From Lineus longissimus (taxonomy: Eukaryota > Nemertea > Pilidiophora > Heteronemertea > Lineidae): 64,000 nucleotides of DNA. Each line of letters starts with the position of its first letter. The first letter of the stretch is position 1. Below are positions 37,584 to 49,379 of the stretch, piece by piece. Made by a program: the position numbers and the translations under genes. Where the stretch lies: contig NC_088311.1 in NCBI RefSeq assembly GCF_910592395.1, positions 15,438,501 to 15,502,500 on the forward strand, written 5' to 3'. Under the pieces are notes generated by a model. The model had not been told where the DNA came from. It ran no database searches and saw only the letters and a program-made list of their open reading frames with translations.

Positions 37584-38838
37584 CATGTAGGTCGTCTCAG
37601 ACAAGAACATATCAGGCTGTCATGTGTGGCCGAGTAGAGTAGCGTAGTTTCAAAAGGTTGGCACCAATTAGTTTGGTGGTTTGCATCAGGAAAAAAACAG
37701 CCCCTATATGCATAGCTCAGTTCCTCATATACATTCTTTCAAGGCAACATTATCCATGCCACTGAACTTGAGGAAAAAATTATGTTTTTTTAGTAAAAAA
37801 CTAAGATCCCCGAAGTAAAAAACTAAGACCCATAATTTTTTTCTTCAAGTTTTGGGTTAATAGGATTTGGTGGTTTGCATCAGCAATACAACAGCTCCTA
37901 TATGCATAGATCAGTTCTTCATATACATTGTACTTTAAAGGCCACATGGTCCATGCCGCTACACTTAAGGAAAAAAATTATTATTTTTTAGTAAAAAACT
38001 AAGATACCGAAGCAAAAAACTAAGACCCATAATGTTTTTCTTCAAGTTTTTGGTTACCATGATTTAGTGGTTTGCATCAGCAATAAAACAGCTCCTATAG
38101 GCATAGATAAGTTACTTTAAGGCAACATTATCCATGGCACAAAACTTGAAGAAAAAAAGTGTGGGTCTTAGTAAAAAACTAAGACCCATAATCTTTTTTT
38201 CAAGTTTTGTGGCATGGATGTTGCAAGTATTCAGGATGACCCAAATGTTTGGAAACAAACAAAAACGCTTATATTTCATATTCTGTATTTTGTTTGGACC
38301 AATCAATGACAATGATACAATCATTGGAGCTTCAGTTCTACACAACATATTCACTTTTCAAAATTGTCCCCTTTGTGTTTGATGCAGCGGCGCATACGTG
38401 ACCTCCACTTCCATAATAATTTTCTTCAAGTTTTGTGGCATGGATATTTTGTCTTTAAAGTATAATGGAAGAACTGATCTATGCATATAGGTGATGTCTC
38501 ATTGCTGATGCAAACCACCAAATCCTGGTAACCAAAACTTGAAGAAAAAATTCATGTGTCTTAGTTTTTTACTTTAGGGGATCTTAGTAAATTTAGTAAA
38601 AAACTAAGATCTCCGAAGTAAAAAATTAAGACCCATAATTTTTTTCCTCAAGTTTAGTGGCATGGATAATGTTGCCTTTAAAGTACAATGTATATGAAGA
38701 ACTGAGCTATGCATATAGGGGCTGTTTTATTGCTGATGCAAACCACCAAACCAATTGGTGCTAACCTTTAGAAACTACGCTACTCTACTCGGTCACACAT
38801 GACAGCTTGATATGTTCTTGTCTGAGACGACCTACATG
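37584..38838. mobile_element. Foldback element with internal direct repeats
   Basis: CATGTAGGTCGTCTCAGACA opens the element and TGTCTGAGACGACCTACATG closes it. Inside each arm, a ~175-bp unit recurs as direct copies (three on the left, two on the right): TGGTGGTTTGCATCAGCAAT, ACAGCTCCTATATGCATAG, GGCAACATTATCCATG, GTAAAAAACTAAGACCCATA. A unique ~180-bp centre (38,210-38,390) has no gene. Arms are inverted to each other, so the whole can fold into one long stem. Confidence 0.75.
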
Positions 38839-38839
38839 C

Positions 38840-39282
38840 AAAATGTATTTTCTGGCAAAACCACTTCTTCCAGGACAGTTGGTAATGTACCAACTTCTGC
38901 CTCATTCACACCACCTCCTTCATGTGCTTCTCCAACTTGAACACTTGTTTCTTCCTCCTAACCTCCAGTCCATTCCTTTATATCCACAACTACAGTGGAT
39001 ATAAAGTTCTAAAAAGTTCAAACTAGTCCTCAGTCAATTTCAGTGTATAAAGCTTTGCCTCCATGTTTGAAATCTTCTACTCACAGTTCAAATGCAGAGC
39101 CAAAATGCTTAGAAAGATGTAACATAACACTTTTGGGTTGGTCTTTCGTCCAGCAGGGGTAGGACAAATCAGCAAGAGAAGAATGATGAGCAGTACACCA
39201 TCACCCTTACTTTCCACCTCTACTGCTAAGGATATTACTCTTAGGGCGAGGGATCAGACATTGATCCACCAAAGATCAGACA
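38840..39282. other. No gene seen
   Basis: C/T-rich stretch at 38,900-39,000, otherwise unremarkable. A short direct repeat GATCAGACATTGATCCACCA lies at 39,255-39,295. Confidence 0.35.
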
Positions 39283-40028
39283 TTGATCCACCAAAGAAAA
39301 AATTATAAGAAAAATGGCCCAGAGACTGTGAAACGATATAATGAATCAAGGAAAGACAAGCCGAAGCTCCCAACTGGGAATGTGAGTTTTCGTGCCAATG
39401 CCGATGAGGACAAAACGAATTTGACCAACCTGATGCAAAAGATTAAATGTTGTCTTGGTGTTGGAAACCCAAATAAAACAACAAACTATAAATACCTCCT
39501 GGAAGTTGGTAATTTTTACAAAACTCATAACATGACAAAGAACAGTGTTGATGCTGCTGATCATATAAAGGACTGGATGGAGGCCTCCTACAACAGGAAA
39601 CATGCTGAAGACGTAGAGGAATCAAAGGAACCACTGTTTCTGACAAGCATTAATGCCATAAACGAACTATTTTCACTTCGGGAAAAACACCAGAGAAACT
39701 GTTCTAAAACTTGAATTTAGACCTACAGATGAGTGGACACATTGCATTGACAACATTGAAATGTTCTTCTCATTCATTCAATTGGATTACTACACCCTAT
39801 CTATTGGATAAGGGGCTCGGAAATTACCAAATGGCACATGGTTATGTTGTATCTGGAATATATTGCCTATGCCTGGGAGCCAACACCCATAACGTTTTGA
39901 TCGACGTCAATCTGACCAAAGAGGATAATCCTTGCCCAATCCTTGTCCTTGAAATGCTTGAAACCAAAAAGATATATGAATATTTCCAACAAAAGGGCGT
40001 GCTGTTAAGGAACACTGTCATGATGTGA
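39283..40028 (+). pseudogene. Unrecognised decayed coding region
   Basis: Two consecutive open stretches in different frames. One is Lys-rich (DKPKLPTGNVSFRANADE, TTNYKYLLEVGNFYKTHN, DHIKDWMEASYNRKH). The second begins near 39,711 (TTLKCSSHSFNWITTPYL, DVNLTKEDNPCPILVLEM). Composition is protein-like, and the second frame begins where the first ends. No family recognised; a decayed gene or transposon ORF are both possible. Confidence 0.3.
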
Positions 40029-40029
40029 A

Positions 40030-41214
40030 CAAACCAATCAACAAATATATCAGGGAAAATCAGCCAGAAACAATTTCCAACAAACATACTTGGCTTGCTC
40101 AAAGGGTGTGTCTAAAGCAATGAAACAGTTAACAAAAGAAAAAAAGAAAACATATACAAATTATGGCATCCAGAATTTTCTGACAAGGCTGCCAGTTAGG
40201 CCACAAGTGTACTGTTCCATGAAAAATTTGGAACAAATACAGACAAGCTTCAAGCGTCAATTCTGAACATTGTGGAACATTACAAGAACATTCATGATAA
40301 TTGTGACCCATCTTCACGATGCAGGACTGATTCCCACAATGTTCCTTCAAAGGAAATTCTCAAAAGCGATCAAGCCATCATTCTCCTCACACAGAAACTG
40401 AAATCACTGGAAGTATTAAAAAAATGCCAGGAACTTCATTATATTGCATGGATACATATCATATGGCAACTATACAACAGTAGAGCATTTCACTGTTGTC
40501 GATATCGCATTAAACAGTGAACATTCTACTGTGTGTTTGCTTTTGCGCACATTCTCTGCGCAACGAAGAACACCATTATTGAATATTATATAAATATTGC
40601 ATGTCAAGCCATAGAATAGTCAAAATTATTTGTCAGGTAAAACGAGGCTTTGCAAGTGACCCAAACCACTGTCAAAGTGATTTTTAATCGGCGGATACGC
40701 AAATCATGTATGGAGCCAAGACGTGTACATTATGTACTGTAGACAGTGTGTGTTTTACATTAGCAGACGATGTTTGTTTGAAGCGAGTCCAGGCCCAACT
40801 TGAATGCCTTGTACTTTCTGTTCGTGGATGTAACAGTCCCACCCAATGCAACCTACCTACTTTGTGGGTGTAATTCAAGACCATGACAGTATCACTGTGC
40901 AACTTCCTGGCTTAAAACGCCGTAAATATGCTGTTTTTTATCGCCGATTTCGCCGAAATCTTAATGGCCGCCATTAGCAATATCGCGTCATCGATGACGT
41001 CAGCCGTGGAATAATGCCGTGGAATAGTCAAAATTATAGCATGGCACGTGGTCGTGAATGACGCGACGTGATTGGCTCACATACTAATGAGGTATGATAA
41101 TCTGGAATATTGTTGAATGACCACGTGTTTTTAATTTGTTCTATATATAGTTTTTGACTGTAGCCGAATAGACAATTTGAACTTGAAATTTTGACTCTTT
41201 TATTTCATTTTAGC
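40030..41214. other. No gene seen
   Basis: GGAATAGTCAAAATTAT occurs at about 40,612 (as AGAATAGTCAAAATTAT) and 41,022. A TGACGTCA CRE-like site lies near 40,997 in a CG-rich patch. No gene or splice structure. Confidence 0.35.
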
Positions 41215-42590
41215 AGTGAGGATGGGCGGCTACAGGCGGTATCATTTCCAACAACATGTCACAATAAGAGACGTTTTTCCCCTATGTGCCAGGAGTATGA
41301 GGGGTTGGGGCGGTTAGGTCCTGTCATTCCCAGCCGCCAGTCACAATCTGGTAAATTTTTGTCTCAAGTATGAATTTTGGCAATGATTATGGGTCGGGGT
41401 CCTATCATTCCCAGCCGCGAGTCACAATCTGGTAACTTTCTGTCTCACGTATGAAATTTGGCAGTGATCATGGGTCGGGGTCCTATCATTCACAGCCACG
41501 AGTCACAATCTGGTAACTTTTTGTCTCACATATAAAGTTTGGCAGTGATCATGGGTCGGGGTCCTATCGTTCCCAGCCACGAGTCACAATCTGGTAACTT
41601 TTTGCCTCACGTATGAAGTTTGGCAGTGATCATGGGTCGGGGTCCTATCATTAACAGCCACGAGTCACAATCTGGTAACTTTTTGTCTCACGTATGAAGT
41701 TTGGCAGTGATAATGGGTCGGGGTCCTATCATTCACAGCCACGAGTCACAATCTGGTAACTTTTTGTCTCACATATGAAGTTTGGCAGTGATCATGGTTC
41801 GGGGTCCTATCATTAACAGCAACGAGTCACAATCTGGTAACTTTTTGTCTCACGTATGAAGTTTGGCAGTGATCATGGGTCGGGGTCCTATCATTCACAG
41901 CCACGAGTCACAATCTGGTAACTTTTTGTCTCACGTATGAAGTTTGGCAGTGATAATGGGTCGGGGTCCTATCATTCACAGCCACGAGTCACAATCTGGT
42001 AACTTTTTGTCTCACATATGAAGTTTGGCAGTGATCATGGTTCGGGGTCCTATCATTAACAGCAACGAGTCACAATCTGGTAACTTTTTGTCTCACGTAT
42101 GAAGTTTGGCAGTGATCATGGGTCGGGGTCCTATCATTCACAGCCACGAGTCACAATCTGGTAACTTTTTGTCTCACATATGAAGTTTGGCAGTTATCAT
42201 GGTTCAGGGTCCTATCATTCACAGCCACGAGTCACAATCTGGTAACTTTTTGTCTCACGTATGAAGTTTGGCAGTGATCATGGTTCGGGGTCCTATCATT
42301 AACAGCCACGAGTCACAATCTGGTAACTTTTTGTCTCACGTATGAAGTTTGGCAGTGATCATGGGTCGGGGTCCTATCATTCACAGCCACGAGTCACAAT
42401 CTGGTAACTTTTTGTCTCACATATGAAGTTTGGCAGTGATCATGGTTCAGGGTCCCATCATTCCCAGCCGTAAGTCACAATCAGGTTACTTTTTGTCTCA
42501 CATATAAAGTTTGGCAGTGATCAGGGGTCAGGGTCCTATCATTCACAGCCACGAGTCACAATCTGGTAACTTTTTGTCTCACGTATGGGC
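41215..42590 (+). repeat. 81-bp satellite, about 17 copies
   Basis: The unit reads GGGTCGGGGTCCTATCATTC, CACAGCCACGAGTCACAATC, TGGTAACTTTTTGTCTCACG, TATGAAGTTTGGCAGTGATC, AT. The repeat phase measured at 41,391, 41,472 and 41,553 is exactly 81 bp. Central copies are nearly identical and also show a higher-order pattern of two to three units (GGTTCGGGGTCC with ATTAACAGCAACG, then GGGTCGGGG with ATTCACAGCC). Edge copies are more diverged. Confidence 0.92.
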
Positions 42591-43292
42591 CCACTCATTG
42601 TTAGTTCAAGAAGCGGATAATAGACGGCGAAAGCATTTGGCCAACTGTGAACTGTCCACTGTGTAAGTGGAAAATGGAGACAGTGAAGAGTTCACTGTTT
42701 TGTGCGGAGCATGCTCTGCATATGGAAAGTTACAATAATGCAATGCTGCAGTACCATGACAAACGTGTGGTATTTTCGGAGAAAATAAATGAAATGCGGG
42801 CAAATCTAGCAACAATTTGTTGGAATGAACATATTGGTTGAGAGCACACGTCTTCAAGGACAGTCATAGATGTACGCAACCCTAGGAGACAATTTGAAAT
42901 TCGCATAAAAAAAGGAGTCATACCAATTCTGGGATACTATATGGGAAAAAAATCCCTTTTAAACAGAATGTCCCCCCCCCATGGGTGTCATTGGACTGAT
43001 CCAACATGTGAGTAGCACCTTTGCTATGGTTTTATTTAGTTGTTGCATCTATTTCGTGTCATACAATGAACGCCAGATGCAGACAAGGAATGGTTGGGTA
43101 AAGGAACAATTCAGCAAAATTCTTCCATCTTATTCTACATTGATGTATTACATTTTCATGTCAACGTTTGGTGATCTGTTTTATCATGTGAACTGATATT
43201 TGGTCCATAAAGACAATGCAACCTTATATATGTCAAACACTCAGCAACCAGGTAGCGTTATCCGTGGACAGGCCACTGCAAGTAGGTCAGCT
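42591..43292. other. No gene seen
   Basis: A tract of C10 at about 42,972. Short frames here have no recognisable features. Confidence 0.35.
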
Positions 43293-44179
43293 ATTCTAAA
43301 AGGCCTTAGTCACAGTATATCATTGTTTCTAATACAAAATACATTACGCCTCGTTTTGATCGGAGCGGTCTTGGTATCTTAACCAATGACCGCCTGGGTA
43401 GGTATAAAATTCTGAATTTTAGCAGACGAATTATTTTCACCAAGAAGCAACGACTCAACCCCACAAAACAATGTCAAGAACACGAGATTTTGAAGTATTC
43501 CCCGATATTGGGATTTGTGAAGTAGGGAGGATACCCGAGGACTCTTTCGAGGTCGTCAGTCAGGATTCAGAAGAGGTCAAAGACGAGGAAATGGTAGAAA
43601 TCGAGCTAGCAGACTGGGAATTCCCTTGTTGCGTGACGTCATCTTCACAAGCAACAATATGGCGGAGTTCCGGACACCAGGCTGGATCATTCTTTGACGA
43701 AAACGGAACATATATACCTTTCAAATCGTATTTAATTTGTTTAATTTTGAAACCTTTTAGAATAGAAATTAATACCTCGCTGTCGGTCATTGGTTGTATA
43801 ATCAAGACCGCTCGGGTAGACCTCAAATTACGTCCAAAACCCTCGGCGAAGAGCCTCGGGTTTTGGACTGCATTTTCGGTCTACCCGAGCGGTCTTGATT
43901 ATACAACCAATGACCGCCAGCTCGGTATTAATTCCTTAAATACAGCTCATGAAAGACTAGGAGTTGTAAGAGTACCAAACCAAATCTCGTGTTTTTGACA
44001 TTGTTTTGTGGGGCTGAGTCGTTGCTTCTTGGTGAAAATAATTCGTCTGCTAAAATTCAGAATTTTATACCTACCCAGGCGGTCATTGGTTACGATACCA
44101 AGACCGCTCCGATCAAAACGAGGCGTAATGTATTTTGTATTAGAAACAATGACATACTGTGACTAAGGCCTTTTAGAAT
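43293..44179. mobile_element. Foldback element with nested hairpin
   Basis: ATTCTAAAAGGCCTTAGTCA at 43293 pairs with TGACTAAGGCCTTTTAGAAT at 44179, and the arms stay paired for about 200 bp (GACCGCCTGGGTAGGTATAA, TTCACCAAGAAGCAACGACT). In the centre a second inverted repeat (43,785-43,925) pairs CATTGGTTGTATAATCAAGA and GACCGCTCGGGTAGACC with their mirrors around the loop GAGCCTCGGG. An open frame of 175 codons across it is explained by the palindrome. Confidence 0.8.
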
Positions 44180-44636
44180 TGGTTGTTCAGAAATTAGACC
44201 AACGCTTTAAAAATAGTACACAGCTAAGGTTCGCAAATAAATCATATATCTACTGTTTTGTCTAACGTCTTGTCTAAAACGGTGAAAAATAAATCTACGA
44301 AGACGTTTTACCATTCACACCATGATCTTGTTTGAGTTAATCATCGCCTGGGTGGGATCGGAAACCAGTCTGCCCTCGGATAAATTCTTTTGTAATTGCC
44401 AAGGTTATCCCGGTACGTCACATATTGTAAAAATTGCTCTGGAGAACTATCTTAAACAATCTTAAAAGTTTGCACATACTGGCCGCTTCCGCTAATGCCA
44501 AGGGGACATGCCGACTGAAAATGCATATAAAGTGACCGGGAACTGCGAACGCCCGACTTGTCGCAACGCTTCAGTGCCGCCATCAGTCTGTCACCAACCA
44601 TCACTGCTGATATACTTGTACGCAAATATGTCGCTC
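44180..44636. other. No gene seen
   Basis: Flank between two elements. No coding or repeat signature noted. Confidence 0.35.
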
Positions 44637-45313
44637 ACACACTAGTAGGGTTTTTTTTCGACTTACCAACGGTTTCTCTAACTTTTTCCTGATTTGTCCG
44701 ACTTTTCTCCGACTTTGTCCAAAATATCGGATTTCCAGAAAACCTGTGAAAAATACTAGGGGTTCTCAAAATAGGTCATTAAAGATCAAAGGCCTTAGTT
44801 GAATGGGGTTGATGAAGTGTGATGCAAACACCCAGAGTGACCCTAGGTGTTAATACTAATTAGCTCATCTCCTTGAACCCTTAATAACATGTCATACATT
44901 GGTGCTTCCGGGTTGGCCCACTCCATAATTGTAAGAGGCGAAGAAAACACTGAGTTTTATGTAAATTCTATAAAAACAATTGGTCATATTGAATACTAAT
45001 CTTGAATATTTATAAGTTATTTACACACAACTGATATCACTCTGGCACAAACACCTTTTTAAAATGTTCAACACTTTATTATTAGAAATAGTTTTTAGAA
45101 AACTGCATGACTGTAAACCATGAAAATCGCATTTTATCTGTAAACCATACATTTTTTGTGGGCACTTCAGTTTTCAGAGCCATGCATTGATAACCATTAA
45201 AATTGGCAGCCAATGCAATATGTGAGTCATCCTATAAACACCACGACTATTATACTTTCCGAATTGCAATGTAAGGATCTGCTAAATAAACTTTTTCTGC
45301 TGCACTTGGTCAT

Positions 45314-45892
45314 GGCTTATTATAAACCGCGAGATTCGGAAAGCGAAATCGCGAGATGCCAACCTCGATGAGAGTACCATGCGCCACAGGATGTATTGCA
45401 AATATGGAACCTGAAAAGGCGACCATTCATGAGACCGAGGCTGTATTAGGGAGCTATCCTTGTTTTGATTGGCCCATTGAAATAGACTCCGCTGTGCGAT
45501 CTGTGGAATTTAACCTAATTTATAGCCTGGTTTCGATGGTCAGACTATCCCGCGCTATTTTTAGGGATGACCAGACGTTCACCAAGTGCATGCTCTGTGT
45601 TAGCGGTCAATCATGTGTATGGGAACTTGTGCCGCCAGGCGTGACGGGAAAATAATCTTGATACATGCAGCATCCTGAACCTCGTGGTATTACACTATAC
45701 TCACAGTATATCTTGATAAATTGCAAAAACCTTTGTGGTCAAGATGAACATGCAGTTGCATGTAGCCTTTGTATTGTCTTCCGCCCTACTATCATTGAAT
45801 GGAGAAGTGGATAGCAGAAATCTTGTGGCAGAAAATAATGATAACTCATCACGCGATTTCGCCATTTCTCATCTCGCGGTTTATAATAAGCC
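45314..45892. repeat. Nested foldback (GGCTTATTATAAACC ends)
   Basis: GGCTTATTATAAACCGCGAG (45314) is mirrored by CTCGCGGTTTATAATAAGCC ending at 45892. GCGAAATCGCG near 45,345 pairs with CGCGATTTCGC near 45,852. Arms are about 45 bp. The 490-bp interior has no supported gene. Sits inside the CACTA element. Confidence 0.7.
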
Positions 45893-46253
45893 TATTAAAA
45901 CAACTGTTTTACCAATTGTATTCAACATACGGTAGTTTATCGCGTAGCTCGCCGTCTGACACAGGCCTAATTTGAAAATTTTTCGAAGTCCAGTGAAGTT
46001 GTCAATTTTTAATCTAGCAATAGTGGTGGTGTCCATTTTACTCCAACAATAGACTATTAAGCGACCTGCACGTTAAGGGATACTCAGTTATGTCAGTCCT
46101 GGAGGTTACCTGGCGTTTGTGAACAATGTTGAAACCTGTTACATTGTACATGTGTTATCAAAGCTTCAGAACATTGGGCTTGTGGACTATCCATGTTCGC
46201 CTAAAATTCTGCAGCACTCAAAACGCAAAATCAAATCTTCCCTTAGAAATGGG

Positions 46254-47300
46254 AGGTGATAAAGCTTGGAAACAGTGAAATCTTGGAACCAGGGATAAAC
46301 CTTGGAATAGTCAGTACTAAATCAGTCCTAAAAATGCATAAAAACATGAAATAATGCCATTGGAACCTAAGGTGGTTACGAATCAATATTTGGAGCTTAT
46401 TTTTACATGATCAGATCGGAACTTGACGGTAGTTTAGAAATCAGTCGCATATCCGATTCAACAATCTATATTTTAGAACAAACGAGTCGTACTTTGCCTC
46501 CACGATTGTTTAAGATAGGTACACGATTGTTTAAGATAGGTACACGCCCACCACACCCCCATAATATGGACCAATCTACGCCACCACACGGGGCCTATTG
46601 AACTACGGAACGGTGTGATCATACAGGGTGATACAGAGAAGATTGACTACATCATGCAGTACCGGCGGGCACTTATCCGTACATCATCTTAAACATGAGA
46701 AGAAACGTAGAAGAAGGTTTATTACCTAAGGTTTTAGCCGGGTTTGGAGATGAAAAATATGAACAAATTCCTTCGCCGTGAGCGATTTCGTACATCTTCA
46801 TGTACACATCGAGGGATGTAGAGATCTTTTCGTAATGTCACCAGTTCTAAGCGGACACATTTTTTAATGATTCCCGTGTCCTATCTACCGAGCGTTATCA
46901 GAGCATTATATATACAAAATGATTCTTCCAATAAAAACGTTTTATTTTAGTATATCGAATACAAAACAATCACAAAAACTTACTTTTGTTTTCATTGAAA
47001 AGAAATCATTAGATATTTGCAATTGCGGCCCGTCATGAATATCCGTCTTTTTAACGACAACAACACATTTCCAATGCATTCCATGATGACGTCATCATCC
47101 ACAAAATGGTGGATTCTGGAACTACTGGCAAATTGCTATGAATAAAGTTAGACAAGATTGGCAGTTGGGAGAGTACAAATCGTGGAAAGAACGCACCTGA
47201 TTTCACGCGGTACTTGCACAGTGATTCCACGGTTTAGTACTGACTATTCCAAGGTTTATCACTGGTTCCAAGGTTTCACTGTTTCCAAGCTTTATCACCT
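46254..47300. repeat. Nested inverted repeat, arms about 75 bp
   Basis: AGGTGATAAAGCTTGGAAAC, AGTGAAATCTTGGAACCAG and AAACCTTGGAATAGTCAGTA at 46254-46330 are mirrored at 47230-47300. CCCTTAGAAATGGG flanks both outer sides as a direct repeat (46240-46253 and 47302-47315), which could be a 14-bp target duplication. A 22-bp direct doublet (ACGATTGTTTAAGATAGGTAC) lies inside at 46,500-46,545. Confidence 0.65.
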
Positions 47301-47472
47301 GCCCTTAGAAATGGGTAGTGCGTTGCAACCGTTGAATGCTTAATACGACAGATGAAATGTTGCTGCGTAAATAAAGGAAAGGTAGATGCATTATTTCAAA
47401 GGCCATGAACTTGCCATTCCTTTCACCAGGATATGGATACATTTTATCTGATGAAGCAAAGAACAATTTAGT

Positions 47473-47634
47473 TTATTCTTGATAATCTGGCTCTTCATCT
47501 AAAAGCTGTAAATCGTCTTCCTTGTCACTCTGTTCAATTTCAGCTAATTGTCCAAGTTTTATTTGTTGACCTTCATTGTCGTCAATAATTGAGCAGCCGG
47601 CTATCTCCAGCTCCAAAAGTGCGCACAGCATCAG
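47473..47634 (-). pseudogene. Acidic C-terminal coding fragment, unknown
   Basis: 54 open codons ending TAA: LELEIAGCSIIDDNEGQ, QIKLGQLAEIEQSDKED, LQLLDEEPDYQE. Just upstream, another frame reads REMISWSWERISADAVRTF. The two could be the end of a pogo-like transposase with a shift, but this is only a guess from the W...AW-like helix followed by an acidic tail. No ATG or acceptor was fixed. Confidence 0.3.
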
Positions 47635-47779
47635 CACTGATCCTCTCCCAAGACCAGCTGATCATTTCACGCCCTCTCAATGTTCGATTTTGGGACTTTC
47701 CCAATCATCCTCGGTGTGACCGATTTTCTATGCTTTCCCGATGGCACGTAGTTGGAATTTAAAAGCTTTCATGATGCTA

Positions 47780-47885
47780 ATATTCATTTCATCCCCCCAG
47801 GTCAATTGCCGCCCGAAAATTGCCCCCCAGAAAATTGCCGCCCCCAGTAAAATACCCCCCCCGCACAATTGCCCCCCCCCGTCAA
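47780..47885. repeat. C-rich low-complexity tract
   Basis: Repeats of AATTGCCGCCC / AATTGCCCCCC with runs of C8-C9. Glycine- or proline-rich open frames across it are artefacts of this tract. Confidence 0.7.
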
Positions 47886-49379
47886 GTAAAAATGCCCCTT
47901 TGGAGCTGAACTCTTTCGTTACAAAGGTGTTTTCTCCTCCGTTTGCAATCCCAATACTCCCTCCCTCCAGCCAAGTCCTATGCAAACCAAGCTAAAGAGA
48001 AGCTTTCGACGCGTCGTAGTGAACCCCATTTTTCAAAATTGTCTATGGCTATGACTACAAGGGATCTTGAAACAAGATGACATTTGGTTGAAGATCATCA
48101 GGCTAGTGACGATGAAAATTTGCATTTTTTTGACGAAGAGCCATAATCATAAAACCCTTAACCAAGTACATGTCTTTCTGGTTTCTTTAAAAGTTGGTGT
48201 GTATTTTGGGTGACATAATAGACAAGGGCATGCATGAAGCGAATGGGGGCGACTTCATATGGGGTTTTATGACATCAGCCCGTCGCCCATTCAAGGTTGG
48301 GAGCTCCTCATACGTATTTTTGAGATCATCTTCATTTGCTAACCAATAGCAAAATGTCCGCGGATGGATTCCATATCGGCGCGCGTTTTGTGACGGTGTC
48401 CTTGCATACGCATGGCTTAAAAGATGGGCCTCAATGTAGGCCTAATCATCTAACTATAGAACCGTTTGAGCTGATGAATAAGCATGGAGATGTCACATAG
48501 GGCTTGGGATACAAATCGATGTCAGCATTACCAACTTCACCATCTTCATCATCTGTCATCGTGGCCAAACATGTACATGTACAACGACTCAGGTACACCA
48601 AATATTGAGCACAAGAGCGATAATTTCATATCCACCAATACTTCACATGAAACAAGTTATAAAATTCTGATCGGACAAACGCTTCACACAAGTCTCAGTC
48701 AATTATTGGTGCTATTGAGTCGTCATTATCCTGCTACTATAATGCGGGAATAGTTAGACCAATTATGATCAAATTATGTATATAATCCCAGTCGAAGGGT
48801 GATTGATGTCCCGTCTCGAACTCGCTATTTTTAAGGTAAAAATTGACAACTTCACCGGACTTGGAAAATTTCGGAATCGCGTTGGCTTTGACGGCGGGGT
48901 ATACGCGAGTCGACTGTTTATGCACGTAGGTCTGTATTATGCGTAAATACTGTAAATTATACAGTTCAGTACATCAAATATTTCTTGAATTCATAAGGCT
49001 TAATTGTTACTTACGCTTTATCTAGTTTGGCCCACTTTTGTAAAAGTCTCCCTTGCTTGAACATAGAGTGGGCCAACGTAGATGCACCCATGTTTGAGAT
49101 GCAAAGGGGTCCAAGGAGAGGAGATAAATTTAAAATATTCACACCTAGGGTCATTCTGGGTGTTAGCATCACATCTCATTAACCACATTCAACTAAGGCA
49201 TTTGATCTTTAATGACCTATTTTGGGAAGCCCTATTATTTTTTCACAGGTTTTTCTGGAAATCCTACATTTTGGACATAATTGGAGAAAAGTCGGATAAT
49301 GGCGGAAAAATGTCGGATAAATCCTTAAATAGTTAGCGAAACCGTTAATAAGTCGGAAAAAGCCTCCTTGTTAGTGACA

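Larger units (their letters stand above)
44640..49376. mobile_element. CACTA-type DNA transposon, non-autonomous, 4,737 bp
   Basis: The left end starts CACTAGTAGGG and the right end finishes ...CCTTGTTAGTG, i.e. CACTA termini. ACA at 44637-44639 and 49377-49379 is a 3-bp target duplication, as in CACTA/EnSpm elements. Long TIRs of about 300 bp follow (44,640-44,935 and 49,065-49,376: TAATGACCTATTTTG, TTTGATCTTTAATGACC, ACCTAGGGTCA, GTTGGCCCACT). No transposase is visible. It carries two nested inverted repeats and one coding fragment. Confidence 0.8.

Noticed and set aside
41191-42590. Regularly spaced repeats that could suggest a CRISPR array
   Set aside because: The 81-bp units are contiguous with no unique spacers, in a eukaryotic context without cas genes. 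It is a satellite.
43471-43998. A 175-codon plus-strand frame with an acidic start
   Set aside because: It lies wholly in a palindrome, and its second half is the inverted copy of sequence in the first half and flank. No motif or splice support.
47728-47985. Glycine-rich minus-strand frame
   Set aside because: Produced by the C-rich AATTGCCCCCC tract; no start context or conservation argument.
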